Part shown: piece after piece, positions 46,188 through 60,166 of the stretch | Position numbering within the stretch: position 1 is the stretch's first letter | How the letters are laid out: each line of letters opens with the position of its first letter | Assembly (NCBI RefSeq): GCF_020921035.1 | Contig: NC_063156.1 | Span: forward strand, 10,366,501 to 10,430,500 | Length of the DNA stretch: 64,000 nt | Reading direction: 5' to 3' | Origin: Rhodamnia argentea | Taxonomy: Eukaryota; Streptophyta; Magnoliopsida; Myrtales; Myrtaceae | Made by a program: the position numbers and the translations under genes | The notes under the pieces: model-generated | The model's database searches: none | What the model saw: only the letters and a program-made list of their open reading frames with translations | What the model was told of the DNA's origin: nothing

Positions 46188-47764
46188 TAAGATTATTTCT
46201 TTCATTTTTTTCTTCCTTCTTTTTTCAATTTACTAAAAGAAAAGCTTACCTACGTCCCTTCCAAACAACTTTTTTTCTTCACCCAAGCCTCTTTTTCTAC
46301 ACACATTACATTTCATTGTTTCCTTTTTGTTTGTCTTCTTCTGAACTTATTCGGTTATTCTCCATATTATAATCTAAAAGAAGCAATAGTTTTATTTACA
46401 AATTATTTATTTTATTTCCTCAGATTATTCTTGTGGTCGCGAATTTTTCGACTTTGATTTTTGGATCAAATTGATAAGAATTTGCTTAAAATGAAATATT
46501 ATAGTTGATGTATGCATTACACATAATGTACTCATAGATTATCTTCTTACTTGTGCTTAATCTATTTTTTTAATAATAGTTTCCTAGGACAAAAAACGAA
46601 GAAATGTACAACTCATTAATAGGAAAATTGACTTTTTGTTTTCTCAAAAACACAGTAATTAGTTATCTATCCGCCAAATAAACTATTATTTGGAAAAGAG
46701 GTACATCAATTTTGTTCCAAATGGAGAAAGAAAAGGTAAAAAGCAAAAAAGATTAAAAAGAAAGAACGCAACCATTAGTCTTAAATTAAGAGTGCGCCCC
46801 ATATTTAACATCAATAGATGCTGTTTGAGAGGAGCACGGATAGTTTCATCTCTCGTTAAATTGGAACAAATGAAAAAGAAGAAAAAATGTAAGAAATAAT
46901 CTTAAATCAAGACTACGGTCCCATAAGGGACAATAGAGTCAATTCAATGTAAAATGAGCGTTAAGAAGGCCCGTTCCTAAACCAAAGGCCCAGTCCAATA
47001 AGGGAAATGTGATGGAGAATTTGGAATGGGGGCTAAAGAGAACTCTGAATATTCGACGGAATAGGAGCAGCAAGTTCATAGTTACACCTGCAGTTCAGAA
47101 AAGACCGCTCCACGATGTCACAACCTCGCAAATTGGCAACATTTAACATCTCCTTCTTTGTTGATGATGCGTAAATGATATAAATGGTCCTTGGATTTTG
47201 GTCTAATATGTAATTTCGTCTCTAATCTTTTAAATTATTCAATAGGATTCGTAAAATTTTGGTACATGTTCAATTTAGTCCACGACCTATATAAAAATGT
47301 TCAATACTATACTTGAACTTTAATTAACTGGAGACAGTATTGCACATTTTCATACGGTTCCACGATCAAATTAAATATGTACCAAAAGTTTAGGAATTAC
47401 ATTGAACGAATTAAAATTTTGGGAACCACATTGAATGTTAGGATAAAGTTCAAGCACTATGTTGAATAAATTAAAAAATCAGACACCATGTCGCATATTA
47501 GACCAAAGTTTGTGTCATTATGGGAGGGAGGGCCAAACCAGGAAGGCATTCAGCGTCGGTCCAGCCCAGTAAGACATGATGTCCAATGGTCCACAAGCTC
47601 GGTCCCATGGAATCTGCTTCGGAGCAATGAAGCCCGACAAGTCCCCCGTCGGCATCTTCTCGAACGAAAACCGCTCCGACGCTGGTCACTTTGCAGCAGT
47701 CGGCAACTCACGGTTGGGACCCGGTGAGTCACTCTGTTTTGGGAGCGCAACGTCGCAGGAGACA
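46188..47764. other. Intergenic DNA with an inverted-repeat element, before P5CR
   Basis: A hairpin-type repeat lies at about 47172-47520. The left arm has TTTTGGTCTAATATGTAATT and the right arm, reversed, has CTTTGGTCTAATATGCGAC; both continue with TTTAAATTATTCAA- and TTTAATTTATTCAA-like sequence. The rest of the region is AT-rich and lacks recognised genes. The last 200 bases should be the P5CR promoter and leader. Confidence 0.5.
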
Positions 47765-50700
47765 ATGGAGGTGGTGGCGCTGCCGATACCGGCCGAGACG
47801 TACAAGCTAGGGTTTATTGGAGCCGGCAAAATGGCGGAGTCCATCGCGAGAGGAGTGGTCAAGTCCGGCGTCTTGCCTCCGTCCAGGATTCGCACCGCTG
47901 CTCATACCAATCAGAGCCGACGCGACGCATTCGAATCCTTCGGCGTCCAAGTCCTCTCCGACAATCAAGCTGTTGCGTATCCTCTCTCTCTCTCTCTCTC
48001 TCTTTCTCATGAGAAGCAGTAATGGAAATGTGAATAATGGGTTCTTCGGACTACCCGATGAAAATGTAGTCGATGTAATTAGTGTCAAGTTTCAGTTTTT
48101 ATGAAAAGGGTGTGAAAGTGTGAGCTTTACGTTTGCCATAACATATGTATTTGCTGCCCCGGCTCTGCCTCGGTGTGTTATGATTACAGGGTTCAGTTTA
48201 TTTGTTGGAACGACATTGCTATTCAATACTGAACAGCTCAAATCTTTTACCAGTGTATGAGGATTCGCTGTCCTAACTCTGCCTCAGGGTTTTGTATTTG
48301 CTCACGATGAAATTCACGCTGTTGCTTCATCCTCTAGTTGCCGGCATTGGTTGGTGTAAGTTAGTTGGGTGGAAGATGACAATTAATGCGTCTTCTAGGC
48401 TCGAACAAGTTCTTGAGCAAATCCAAAAAAAAGAGAGCAAGCAAGTTGGTTTAGTTATTGTATAACTTGCAGTATAGTGCACCTACTAGTTTTCTTTTTC
48501 TTCTCGTTTGTGGATGTGAGAAATGAGTGGATGAACAATTCAAGGTTATTCTACCTCCTGGAGTTTCTTGATGAGTTTAATCTTGATAAGCTTGTTCCCC
48601 TTTTCCCTCTCTTTCTAGATTAGAGAAACTGAAATATTCTGTGAAAGCAGGTAGTTGAAGACAGTGATGTGGTCATCTTCTCAGTGAAACCCCAAGTTGG
48701 TATATAGCACTTAAACTTTAACTCTGTTGTTCAGTTTGCCACTTTGCTTGTCTTTTCGTTTTCACAAATTCCAAAAGTTGAATAAAAGCACATTTATTAG
48801 TCAACATGACCATAAGCCACCAATGTACTTTGGCTTTGAGATGGTAGCTGCCGAACACGTAACATGTGATTTCACAACATGCTAGTTCATCTCAGTTTTC
48901 ACCAGATTTTGGATGAATTGGCCTTCACTTTTCTTTATCATAGCTTTTGCAGTGATGATCACATGCTTTTCTACAGCATATTCCCACCATAAAGGGATGA
49001 TTAAATTCTGGTGATGACCTTCAAGTGTCCACAGAAATTAATGATGACGATTTTCTTCTGTATTTTTACTAAGTGATGATAAAATCTGGGGGGAGGATGT
49101 TTCAGTTGATATTTGATTTTGAAGGTAGAATGAGGTTTAGTTCTAGAGGTCATGCATCTTCCACATTGCTGAAAATGTTAATTCTAGTAGAAATTATTTG
49201 GGATCTTTTCTAATTAACTTTTGTTGCTCTTTCTCTAGTTAAAGGCGTAGTCTCCCAGTTGAGGCCACTGCTATCAAAGAAGAAGCTTTTGGTCTCAGTA
49301 GTTGCCGGAGTAAAATTGAACGATTTGCAGGTATTTGCACCCGCTGTCTTTTTTTTATCGCTGCCAAGTTTTAGTTCATCTCATCTTGTACAATGCTATC
49401 GAGGATTAGAAGCTCTTACACAATTCAAATCATTAAATCCCTGAAAACTACATCTCTGTCGTTCTTATTTTCTCCACTACCATCTTTTCATCTTATAATG
49501 TACATGTCTTTCTTTGTTTGAATAGAAGAAATTGGAATGAAATTTCTACAACTCATTATCTTCATTCAACATGTTGTCCAGGGGTCAATTTCTCATTTAA
49601 GCAATCTAATTTATGTCCTGTGGAGCCAATTTTTTTATATAGGGGGTGCATCTTGAACTATAGATTAACCTTTTTTTTTAAATCGGTAATCATGATTTAG
49701 ATTTAACAATGCTTAGGAATACCTCCATAATGGGATGGATCTTCAGTGTAAAATTCTGTGCAGCTTCTTAAGTAGAGTAAAATGATGCTAGGTAAAGAAA
49801 CAAAACGTTCAGGTGTGTTGTGTTAATGTATAGTAGTTCTCCAGATGGATAGCTGATAGTTGTGATGGTAAACTTTTTCTAATGAAAATTTGACCCTTTG
49901 AAGAATTCTTATGTATGAAAGCTGTTCTATTAATTATCATTATGAATTGAGTACCCTAATCGGGGGCGTTAGCTGTCTGCTCCAATTTTATTCAACTCTT
50001 AAAATTGTCTGATTTTGAACTGCCCAGAGTGAGTATTCTTTTCTTTATTCTAGGATTGGGCTGGCCATGATCGATTTATCCGTGTAATGCCAAATACTCC
50101 TGCTGCTGTTGGCGAGGCTGCATCTGGTAATGTTTATACTAGTTGTTTGCTGATCCTTAACTCGTATGCATGGAAAGCAATGTTGTTTTGGCTTTTGGAC
50201 GTCTCATATAGAAGTTTGGCTTTTTTACCATACATGTCTCTTTGGATACATGCTTTCTGTTCTCAGATTGTGTTGCTTCATCAGAAAATCGAAATTCTTT
50301 AACATTGCAAATCGATGATTTTCTTCCATCATCTTCTTATCCAGTCTAAGACTTGGTCGCTTCCCTTTAGCTGCAGGGAGTTAAATAAAGCGTTGAACCC
50401 TCTTGAGTTGATATTATGAGTGGTCAAGTTCAACAAGCTGGAATTTGTAAGATTGAGTTCTTATCCTGATATCTGCAATCATCTGTATTGGTGTAAAGTG
50501 AAGGGCTTCCTTAGTTGAGTTAATGTCGGTTGGCGAAGTTATTTTCAAATTACCATAGCTTCTTAATATGAAAATGTGCAAAATAGATGAATTTTTGTTT
50601 TGATGTTGAGGTTTCAAGTGTCATGAGAATTAAGTGGATGCTATCTTCTCATAAATCATCAGGAAAGGAGAAGATCTAATCATCAAGTGGACCATGATAC

Positions 50701-53183
50701 TTGCAGTGCTAAGATACAAGTCATGGCACTGTCGTGATGTGGTCAGGATGGATTACTTTTTCTGTTTTCTGTTCTTGTGATAATATGGCAGTATAGTTGA
50801 TGCAAGTGGAGTTCTTCCCTTTCATTGTATTACCTTATTATGAAGTGGAGGTTGCTCCGATCCCATATGTATTTACATTTACTTATTTTGTGAGTCAAAT
50901 TTCCAAAGTGGTCTGTCAGAGTCTACTATGTTATTATTGACAGCTGATTTCATAAGATTGAATTACAGTGAGATTGTCTAATGTCCTTAATGTTGTATAG
51001 TTATGAGTCTGGGAGGAGCAGTAAAAGAAGAGGATGCAGAACTCATTGCTACTTTATTCGGATCTATAGGCAAGATTTGGAAAGCTGATGAAAAATATTT
51101 TGATGCAATTACTGGCCTGAGGTATGTTCAATAGTTTTTAAAGCATCATTTCCCTTCAAAAATCTGTCAAGGTTTTGTTTAGAAGAGTGGTGAGATTTTA
51201 GTTTGATTTGGAGTTTGCCTTTCTGTGTATATATGCAGTGGCAGTGGTCCAGCCTATATCTTTCTGGCAATAGAAGCTTTAGCCGATGGAGGAGTTGCTG
51301 CAGGTCTTCCAAGAGAACTTGCATTAGGTCTAGCTTCTCAAACGGTAAGTCATCGTGCATAAAATCAATTTATTGTTTTGCTAATGAGAGATTGTGACAC
51401 CTCCAGAGTTATAGTCAGATGCTCTGATGCAGCCTGTGCTTAGGCTATTATGAGGACGTCCTCAAGAAATCCTCACTGGACCTTCTTTTGAGAGGGAATC
51501 ATCATCCTAAGTGATCTTATTTTGTTATTGGCCATGAGATGAGGATTGGCTAATAGAATTGCTTTCTCATAGGCTTGTGCCTTATTCCTTGGCAGGGTGG
51601 CCCTTTTTGTATTGCACAATGTGATTACAAATTAATCTTCTGCTTTCTTTAACTAGTATTTATGAAGGGAAACGAATAGAAGAACTTATGTTTGTGAGTT
51701 AGACACGTAGAATGCTCTGGGTACTCCAGGAATTATAGTTACAGATAGTGTGGGTCTAAATCCACACTGAGAATAATTTAGTCTACAGCCTTTTGAACTT
51801 AGTTTACCAAAAGGCCCAGAAGAAAGAGATTCCCTTTTTCAGACACAGGTGTCTTTCTACCATTCCAGTCCCTCTTTCTCTCCACCCTCACTTCCTTGAG
51901 TTTAAAATCTTTTGCCAGTAGTATTCAGTCTAAAAGTGCCACTGCCTTTATCATCTTCACATGTTTCTTGCTCATCATCTTCAATGGATAGCTTAAATGG
52001 ACACTCTCAAGAGAGATGGATGTTCTAATGAGCTAAAACACTAGAAAAAAAGAAGATGGGTGTTGCTTTTTGGAATGCAAAATCCCTGGAATGGTACATG
52101 ATATATCTGATTATCCAATAATGAATTTGGACGAACACAATGGACATCAAATAGCAAACCCAAATAAAAAGGAAATTAAGCTCTTTAGTCTTCTATGTTA
52201 ACAAAGTGAAGTATGCGTGGTGTATTTTCAGGTGTTTAAACATACTTCTATCACATTTTCATTTTGGTAGTTTGATTCATATTGCATAACATTGCATTGC
52301 ATTCTACTGATCTCTACTTCCTCTCTCTTCGGTCTTTATCGCTTTTGGCTCTTAAGGTATTTCACAGAAAATTCTTATCCTTACAATTTACTCATTTTTT
52401 CATGAAACCCAATTGCAAAGGGTTTCTTCATCATTTGACTAGATAGTTAATCTTCCTCCAGCAATTGGGGCTTGACCAATGATGATTGGCAACTATTTGA
52501 TCAACTTCTTACTCATTTCATGGATGCGCTTGTGATTGCCATTGATAGAAATTCGGTGCGGAGATGGGCTTGCTTAAATTGAAGGATATTTTGGTTCATT
52601 CAATGAAAAGGTTGTGTTTTCAGCTATGTTGGATGTCGCAATAGCGCCATCCTTACAAAAGCCATAGGGTAGACGGGTTATCATGTCAGTTCTTTATGCC
52701 TTTGCCTCTACACTTATCTAGAGTTCAGTAGCAGTTCATACACTCTGGCCAAAGAGTTGACAGAAGTCACGTTACTACTGGATTACGGACCGCACTAGTT
52801 TTATTCCTGACTTAACAACTTTTGCTAGGTTAGATACCTCAATCATTTTAATAGGTCTGCACAATTTCAACTTCAAAAATTTAGCATGGAGTGATTGCCG
52901 TGCTTCCTGTTATGAATGTCTGCTTGGATTATCAGTGGCTTGCACTGGCTTTCATTCATTTTGAAGGTTCAACGTTTTGCTGCTGCATTTTCAGGTGTTG
53001 GGTGCGGCATCTATGGCCTCTAAAATGGGTAAGCATCCGAGTCAGCTCAAGGATGATGTCGCATCACCTGGGGGTACCACAATTGCTGGCATTCATGAAC
53101 TGGAAAAGGGTGGATTTCGAGGGATTTTGATGAATGCAGTCGTTGCTGCTGCTAAGCGTGGCCGTGAACTTTCCCCTTCCTGA
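47765..53183 (+). CDS. P5CR: Pyrroline-5-carboxylate reductase
   Basis: Seven exons (47765-47971, 48651-48699, 49239-49330, 50054-50126, 51001-51121, 51239-51344 and 52995-53183) total 837 nt, or 278 aa. Arabidopsis P5CR is 276 aa. The NAD(P)-binding motif is [10 protein letters not shown] at 17-26, [12 protein letters not shown] begins at 127, and [11 protein letters not shown] at 179-189 and the [19 protein letters not shown] region near the C-terminus are the family signatures. The enzyme reduces pyrroline-5-carboxylate to proline, the last step of proline synthesis, in the cytosol. I chose the ATG at 47765 because it gives the family N-terminus ([17 protein letters not shown]). An ATG further up, at 47576, is in frame but would add 63 unrelated residues. 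No plastid-type presequence is evident from the chosen start. Confidence 0.95.
47981..48004. repeat. (CT)n tract at the start of P5CR intron 1
   Basis: About 11 CT units directly follow the first donor site, a position like the GA/CT tract in pyruvate kinase intron 1. Confidence 0.85.
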
Positions 53184-56100
53184 TACTGACTTCCAACTTT
53201 TCAGCCCATATTCTATGCTTATCATTCCAGAGTTTGCTAAACAGCTCGAAAGGGTGAGCACGGCCATCCCTCCTGATTCTGACTTGAATACCAGTTCTAG
53301 TTTAGGTGAGGTCTCTCTAAAGGTTTCATCTTTTTTCAGCTTTTCAAAATCTATTTAGTTTCATTTCCATCTTTCTGCTTGATTTTTGTCTTATAAAAAG
53401 GAAGAATTAGTTATAGGTGCAGCTTGGGATTCCCCTTGCCTGTAATCCCTTTCTTCCAAGTCCTATACTATCAAGAGCTGTGAGATCCAACCACCCAATC
53501 TTGTGGTCATATCTTTCACAAGTCGGCAGGGATGTTCTGGTTTTAGAATGCTGACGTCCCCGTAGCTCATTCTCTCTCAATTAGGTTGAGCTGATTGATT
53601 GTGGATGAACCTCCTACTCGAAGGATGCAAGCTTCACACATAAACAATATAAACCTGTTTTGAGAATAGATTAAACAGCAAGCTGGTCACAAGGATCGGA
53701 CTCTATGAAGTCCTCCAACCAGCCACAAACCACATTAGAGTAGATTTCATCAGCTAGAATGACAAATCAACAAATGTAAGCTTCCGCAATCCTTTCAATC
53801 AAGCGGAACATATACTTCAAATAGTATCTCTCAAACCATTTCACAAATTATCAATTCATAAGTAATTTTACCAAGTGCTTTGCCAATTTCAAATAATTAA
53901 AAGTGTATGTAAATGCTCGATTCAGCTTTATACATTAAAAGTGCTCTCGATGCCGTTTGTCCTCTTCTAAATCATAGAAGATATAAGCACCCTTTACCCC
54001 ACTGGTGCTAAAGCAAAAGAATGAAAGATAACTCGAATGGAGAACTCAGAATTTTATTAATGAGTAAATGAGGTGAGAAACGAATTTCAAAAATCAATTA
54101 CAAAGTTACTTCATCTAAAATGTGACTAAGTTAAATTTAATTGTAACAAAACAGCTGCGACAGGCCCTTCGAAAACTCACTCAAAACAGATGAATGCTTG
54201 CCATTAAACAGCAGAGCAACGAGGGAGAAATGCGCATGAGGAAAGTGGGTGGGGTGTAGCTTCACGGGCTTAAGGAACGGGGTTTGGAAAATTGCACTAC
54301 AACTCATATTTCTTTTTGGCCCGTTTGTTACAATATCTCCCAGCCAAAATTGATGGCAACTTTGAGCACAGAAATTGCTAGGCATTGTTGGTATTAGGTG
54401 CTGCAATGCAGTTCAAAAAGATTATCAAGGTCATCAGCCAGATGTACATGTTTCTCTGACTGCTTTGGACACTGAAGGGATGACATGTTGTGAGTGAGGA
54501 TGACAAGCCTCATTGAATTCCAGCATCTAATGCATATTGTTAGCACTTTTTTGCTTGCTGACTGCTGTTAAGATTAGGCACACAAATACAACAAAATAAG
54601 GAATGCGAGAAAGAGAAATCGTGACACAATATTTATCCTGGTTCATTCTTAAATTATAGCTACATTGAACATAGAATTCTACTATAATTAGCTCCTCATA
54701 TTTCTTTTACAACTCTGAATTACAAAAAAAAAAGATTATATAGGCGGCACAATAGCTATTAATGGGCTCAAGCCCACACTACAAGAGCAGGATTCTCGTG
54801 CTTGCCTCTCGATCGGGAGTGTGAACCACACCCCCAATAACTGGATGCTAACCCATGAGAAAATAACCTCTTCTTAGCAAAAGTATACTAGCGAAAATAA
54901 TGCATGTGCACCGTTTTCTATTGATTCTTCAAGCTGGTGTTTGATACTCTTTGGGATTAGAAACTAAAGTTTGTGCTTAAAAAGTACTTCGTTGGGTGCT
55001 AGTAAGCAAACTGAGTTTGAGATCCCCGAAAACCTCGATGTGATTTTTTTTGCAGCTGATACCATCTTGGCCACACACGATAAGATTCTCAATGGATATC
55101 ATCTGAACCGGATGCCGATGGCTGATGAAAAGGAGCAAAAGCAGAAGAATATATTCCTTATTAGGTTTGATTTCCATATGATTTCTTTCGCTATTTGCTT
55201 TAGTTTGTCTTCCTATCAAGAATCACTCCAAACATGATAGTCCATCACCTGTTGTCTCCTACCTCTTTCATGCCTGTTGTTTACTAGCTTTCGTCTGCTA
55301 AAATGTGCATGAAACACTCGGATTTGGAGAACAAAAGGGGTAATAAATCAGATACAGATGGAAAATCAAGCAAGACCTGCTTGTGCCAAAGTAAAATATC
55401 GTAGTGAAGAACTATGTCCGCGGAAGAGTTACATTATACCGACCATAGCGAACTATTACACTCTGTGATACACACACACACACAAACTCCCAAGTAGAAG
55501 ATTGGTGAATTCTCCTGCAAATCTATGACTCAGACTCACTAGTCGCAACATTCCTCACAGATCCAGCAGCAGCATAGAGCAAACAGGCTGACATGTCAAG
55601 AACCACAAAAACAAGTTATCAGAGAACAGTCTGAAAACTTGGAATAATAGCAGAGAGACGAGCACCGTGAATTGGGATTGAATTGCTTTCAAACTCTCTT
55701 GAGATCGGACGTTTCGCTCGTCGATGCATATATTCAGTTAAAGCTAAAAGAAAAGGCGATTTCTTGTTGGTTTACCATCCTTCTATGAAGCCCCTTTCTC
55801 CTTTCTTCTTCGTGCCGCCGCCGCAGCATAAGAACTTCCTTTTCCTGGTGTGGGGAAGGTTGTCCGTCGGGTACCCTTAAAACGAAAAACAGAAAAAAGG
55901 AGGTAAGAAGCTTGAGCTTTCCAATATGCCTCGACTTCTGTTACTCTGATAAATCAATCCTTCGATCAAGGTTAACAAGGACGTGGTCGGAAACTACCTG
56001 GCGGAGGACATGGGTCCGTTGCTCTTTGGGCCATTTGGGAAGAAGAGAGAGCAGGAACGAAGGAACTAGTGCCTTTCACCACCCTTTGTGTTTGCTTAAT

Positions 56101-56678
56101 GACGCTGAAAAGTGTGATGTTTCGCTTGCTTGTATGTATAGTTGCAATATACACGTCTACGGATTTATATCGTTTCAAAAGGTGCACGTCGATGCTCCTC
56201 GAAAACCCGATTAATTTGAACGCTTTGAGTTTTGTGGGCACCGATTGGAACTCCGCACCACGTGTTGTGCTTCGTTGTGCTGATAAAAAGTGCGAAGGCA
56301 TCGCCTTTCGGCAAAAAACAGAATCAGTCTATCTAATACTTGTCGTAAAAAGAGAGTGATTTTCCAGACCTAATTGCAGGCAAAAGCATATTTTTAGGAC
56401 GAATCCTCCAATTGTCAAAAGCACTCGAAAGAGGAATATATAGTGGGAGCTCAATGTACTCCTCGAAGTTGGACATTAACTTCGTATGAATTCTTCTCTT
56501 GTAGATCACGCAAAGCGAATGGCCAAAGTCGAAAAGCATGGGTTGTGGAAGTTTTGAGAAGAGAGAGTAATGGTCATTTATGTCCATTGGGAAAGGTTAA
56601 GGGCCATTATGGTGATGCTCTTGTTTTGATTTCTATTCTTTTGTTTTCAGGAATAGAAATAGAACATAAATCCGTTTA
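53184..56678. other. P5CR 3' region and gene-poor DNA
   Basis: The first few hundred bases are the P5CR 3' UTR. A (CA)n tract lies at about 55470-55485. Short open frames at 54971-55237 and 55855-56360 resemble no family I know. I see no convincing gene in this 3.5 kb. Confidence 0.45.
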
Positions 56679-57815
56679 GGGCTCGCATGGCAACACTTCT
56701 ATTTCGTAAATTCGTTTGGTAACGGTTGAAAATATCTACTTCTAAACGTTGTTAACAACACAAAATCTTCTATGAAAAATTATTGTTAGTGGCCGAAAAA
56801 TTTTTTCTTCATTTTTAATTTTTTTAAATTTATTTAAAAATAATTTTATTATTAAAAAATATTATTTCCTTTTTAAAAATAAAAAATTATTTTTTATTTT
56901 TTATTTCGACCGACGGAGACGATGACTTGGAGGCAGCGGTCGTTGGAGGTCGGCAAGAAACTGCTGCGGTAGGCGACACGATGGTCGACGGTTGGTAGCG
57001 GGGGCGGCGGTGATTAGCTATTGGCGGTGGTGGTCATTGGAGGTTGGCGGTAGACTACTGCGGTGGGTAGCGCGGTGGTCAACGATTGGTCGTAGGGGGC
57101 CGCAATGGTTGGCGATTGGCCGCGACCATCGTAGTTGGCGGAGGTCGGTGGCGGGGGTGGTTGGCGGATGGCGGCGACCGGCGGAGGTCGCGGGCGGTTA
57201 TGGGCGGAGGTTGGCGATGGCCGGTGGTTGGTGGCGGGAGGAGGTTTGCGGTGGGCAGCTGCAGGTAATGGTCGACGGTTGGCGATGGTCACGAGCGGCG
57301 GCCGGTGGAGGTTGGCAATGGGTCGTAGTCGGTGGGGGTTAGTAGTGGGTGATGGTCGGCGATGAGCGACGGCGGAGGTCGGCGGAGACGGACGTGATCG
57401 AAAAGAGGATGAGGGCGTAATGAAAAGAGGATGAGATGAGAAGAACTTCTTGATTTTTTTTTTTTTGGTCCAAGAAGTACTTTTTGAGTTAAGAAGTAAT
57501 TTTTTTTTAACTTCTCAAATTAGGGGAAAAATAACTTGAGAAGTGAAAATTCACTTAAGAAATAGAAATTTTTTTCGGAAGTAAAAATTTTTATTAAACG
57601 AATTTCTACTTCAAAAGTTACATTATCAAATGGATTTCAGCTCTAGAAGCACTTTTGGAGTAGAAATCCACTTCTAGAAGTATTACCAGTGGCTAAGGAA
57701 TAGAAACAAGAAGAAAAAAAAAAAAAACTACTTTGTTCTTGAGAACAGAATTTGAAAAAAAATTGTTCATATTCAGAAATTATTTCCGAGAGCAGAATTG
57801 TTATCAAACAAGCCC
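56679..57815. mobile_element. Inverted-repeat MITE carrying a GGT/GGC-rich minisatellite
   Basis: The left end is GGGCTCGCATGGCAACACTT. The right end, reversed, is GGGCTTGTTTGATAACAATT. The flanking triplets are TTA on the left and TAA on the right, close to the TWA target of Harbinger/Tourist elements. Internal arms (ACTTCTAAACG; AGAAGTACTTTTTGAG; CACTTCTAGAAGT) are rich in AAGT/ACTT words. The element is 1137 bp, with a repetitive core at 56910-57390 and no transposase. Confidence 0.6.
56910..57390. repeat. Degenerate GGTGG/GGCGG minisatellite inside the MITE
   Basis: Words such as GGTGGTCGGCGATG, GGTTGGCGATGG and GGCGGTGG recur with irregular spacing over about 480 bp. All three plus-strand frames are open for long stretches and would read Gly/Trp/Arg-rich. 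That is a by-product of the repeat, not evidence for a gene. Confidence 0.75.
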
Positions 57816-60166
57816 TAACTCTCTCGTAACACGAGATTCGCCCGATCACGACACATCTATGATTAATTTTACTAACGTACTCAATGTCATAAAAGGAAAA
57901 GCTGAGCATATTCTCTTATTGAAACATGGATGTCAAGTTTCGATTTAAAATTTAAATCTGAAGAAAAAGCGAACAACTTTTCATAATAAAATAAATTGAA
58001 AATGAAGATGTATGCTTTACTTGATTGCAACTCACAAAAAATGCATTAGTCGGGAAAAAGAGGATACCATAAGTGCCTTAGTTTTCGTAATGTGCTTACT
58101 TTTAGTGCTAGAATTATTTATAATTGCTAGAAAAGTTTACTATAAGTGTCGAAAATCCGACATGGCATGGTATTGGAAAAATTATAAAAAAAAATGATAA
58201 ATCTATTGCAATTGTGCTAATTCAGTGAGCACAGTAAAAAGTGTCAAAACTAGATCCAAACCCAAACCAAATCATAATTTCAGGTATTTCCGTTTCGGTT
58301 CGGGTTTCGATTAGGGTAATGGGAAAAATAATCTTTCTTTTTGCCGGTTTGGTCGATTTCGTTCGGCTCGGGTCATAACCCCGAACCAAACTGCCGAAAC
58401 ACATTACCCTACACTTAACCCTCAGTCCAAAGTCTCAAATCATAATTTGGGCTTACGCATCGTCTCCTTCGTTGTTGTGCCGCGAAACCCGCCATCGATT
58501 GAGAAGCCTCAGGCAAGTACACTCCATCCCCTGCCTCTCTCTCTACTTCTTCTCTTCGGTTGTGGGAACCGCTTCTTGTTGATGATGGCGGATTGATGAT
58601 TCTCACGCTCCATTGTCAAGTTCTTGAAAACAAATTAATTCCCCCGCCAAGTTCTTTCGTTTGTTGCTGTTTCTATTTTAGGTTTTCCCATTGATCTTGT
58701 TCATTGCAATGGGGGCTCAGTTCCTGAGTGCAGGGTCTGTTGTTTCATTTACGCAGCGATATGAGGATTTAGGCAGAGTAGAGGAACTTCATGCTTGAAG
58801 GGGGCACACATCTGAAATTACCAACCAAAATAAAAAAAAGGGCAAACCCGAGACTTTGAGTTGAACCACACCTATTCGAACCGGATTTCCGATTCGGGTC
58901 ATATTTGGGTTGCAATTCGGTTCGGGTCAAAGCAAGGGAACATCCCTCGCGGTTCGGTTAGATACAAGTATCATGAAGCCTGAATAGATTTGAATCATAA
59001 ATAGGCCTACTACGAAAGTTATGGCACTTATTGTGTCATTATCCCATCTTTTTTGTTCTTGTCACTTTGGAATTTTGACTTTTCTTTCCTTCCTTTCCTT
59101 GTCAACTTATTGTTGGTGGGTATGGTTCATACTCCCCATTCACAAGAAAGCATATGGAGCCCATATTTTATTGGCAATTGGGTTTGGACCCATAAATAGC
59201 TACTGCTATATATTATCTCTCTCACTTATAATTGAATGATGTAACAGAGAGGTGCGAGTTGCTAATTATAATGGAATCTTCTATTGGATGTAACTCTAAT
59301 TTAACGGTGAGCCATGACAAACTTTGTGTCTCGATTTTCCTTTCTCGCTTTTACGCTTTATTTCGTTGTGATTATGCGTCGAGTTCTAACAATTGTCAAT
59401 GATGGAGGTTAAGGATCAAGGAATTTTACATTGGCCAAGTCCTTTGAAGACTTCCTTAAAAGGCTCAAGGGAAGATAGGGAAAAGAACTCCCCAGTATAG
59501 TGGAGGGATTTTTCCTTAAGTTCTCTTCCTATTCCTTTTCTCTAGGGAAGAAAAATAATTGGAGGGAACTTAGGGGCTTCCGGCAGGGGAAGGTAGAACC
59601 TGGTCAACTTAGATTGGCAACTATTGGGTAGATAGATATAGTAGCTTCCCGTGCCTGGAGTCACGGAGAACTTCGACCTCCTACTAGGTGGACCTGTGCT
59701 TTCACACAGTGTCTAGTAATCGACTTGTACACCTAGTACCCATGGTTACTAGACAGTGGGTATCGCAATAAAATTGAACGATTGAATAACGATCAAAGTT
59801 CCCAAATTTAATGCGTCAATTAATCGAAAAAGAGTTGGTAAGTCACACAAATAAATTTTGGTAAGCATTATACCAATTGAAAATGCAAGGCAATGATAAG
59901 AAAGACAAATAAAAGTAGATAAAAAATTGGTAATTAAGTTGAAATTAATTTGTGATTTTATAAAAATAATGGTGAATAACAAACAAGTAACTACCTTACC
60001 CAAAAAAAGAAAAAAAAAAAAAAAAAACAAGTAACTAAAAAATCATATAATTGGTAATTTTGATTTGGGATCTTTAACTCTTACCAACTCTTGAGACATT
60101 TATCAACAGGGAACAAAAATAATATACTGCATTGGGAATGGAAAGGGAGGATTATTCTAAATCTAA
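57816..60166. other. Gene-poor DNA with a possible captured exon-like block
   Basis: 58220-58395 and 58850-58945 are rich in TTCGG/CGGGTC words. Between them, 58430-58850 looks like the 5' end of a gene: CTCAG|GCAAGT as a possible donor near 58512, a TTTTAG acceptor near 58681, a 29-codon open frame from the ATG at 58709, then an A-rich end. The product is not recognised. 59000-60166 holds nothing I can name. Confidence 0.35.

Noticed and set aside
47576-47764. In-frame ATG upstream of P5CR
   Set aside because: It would add 63 residues unrelated to the family. The ATG at 47765 gives the conserved N-terminus and length. A dual-targeting leader is not excluded but has no support.
57000-57360. 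Gly/Trp-rich proteins in all plus-strand frames
   Set aside because: They come from the minisatellite in the MITE, with no start context, splice sites or conserved domain.
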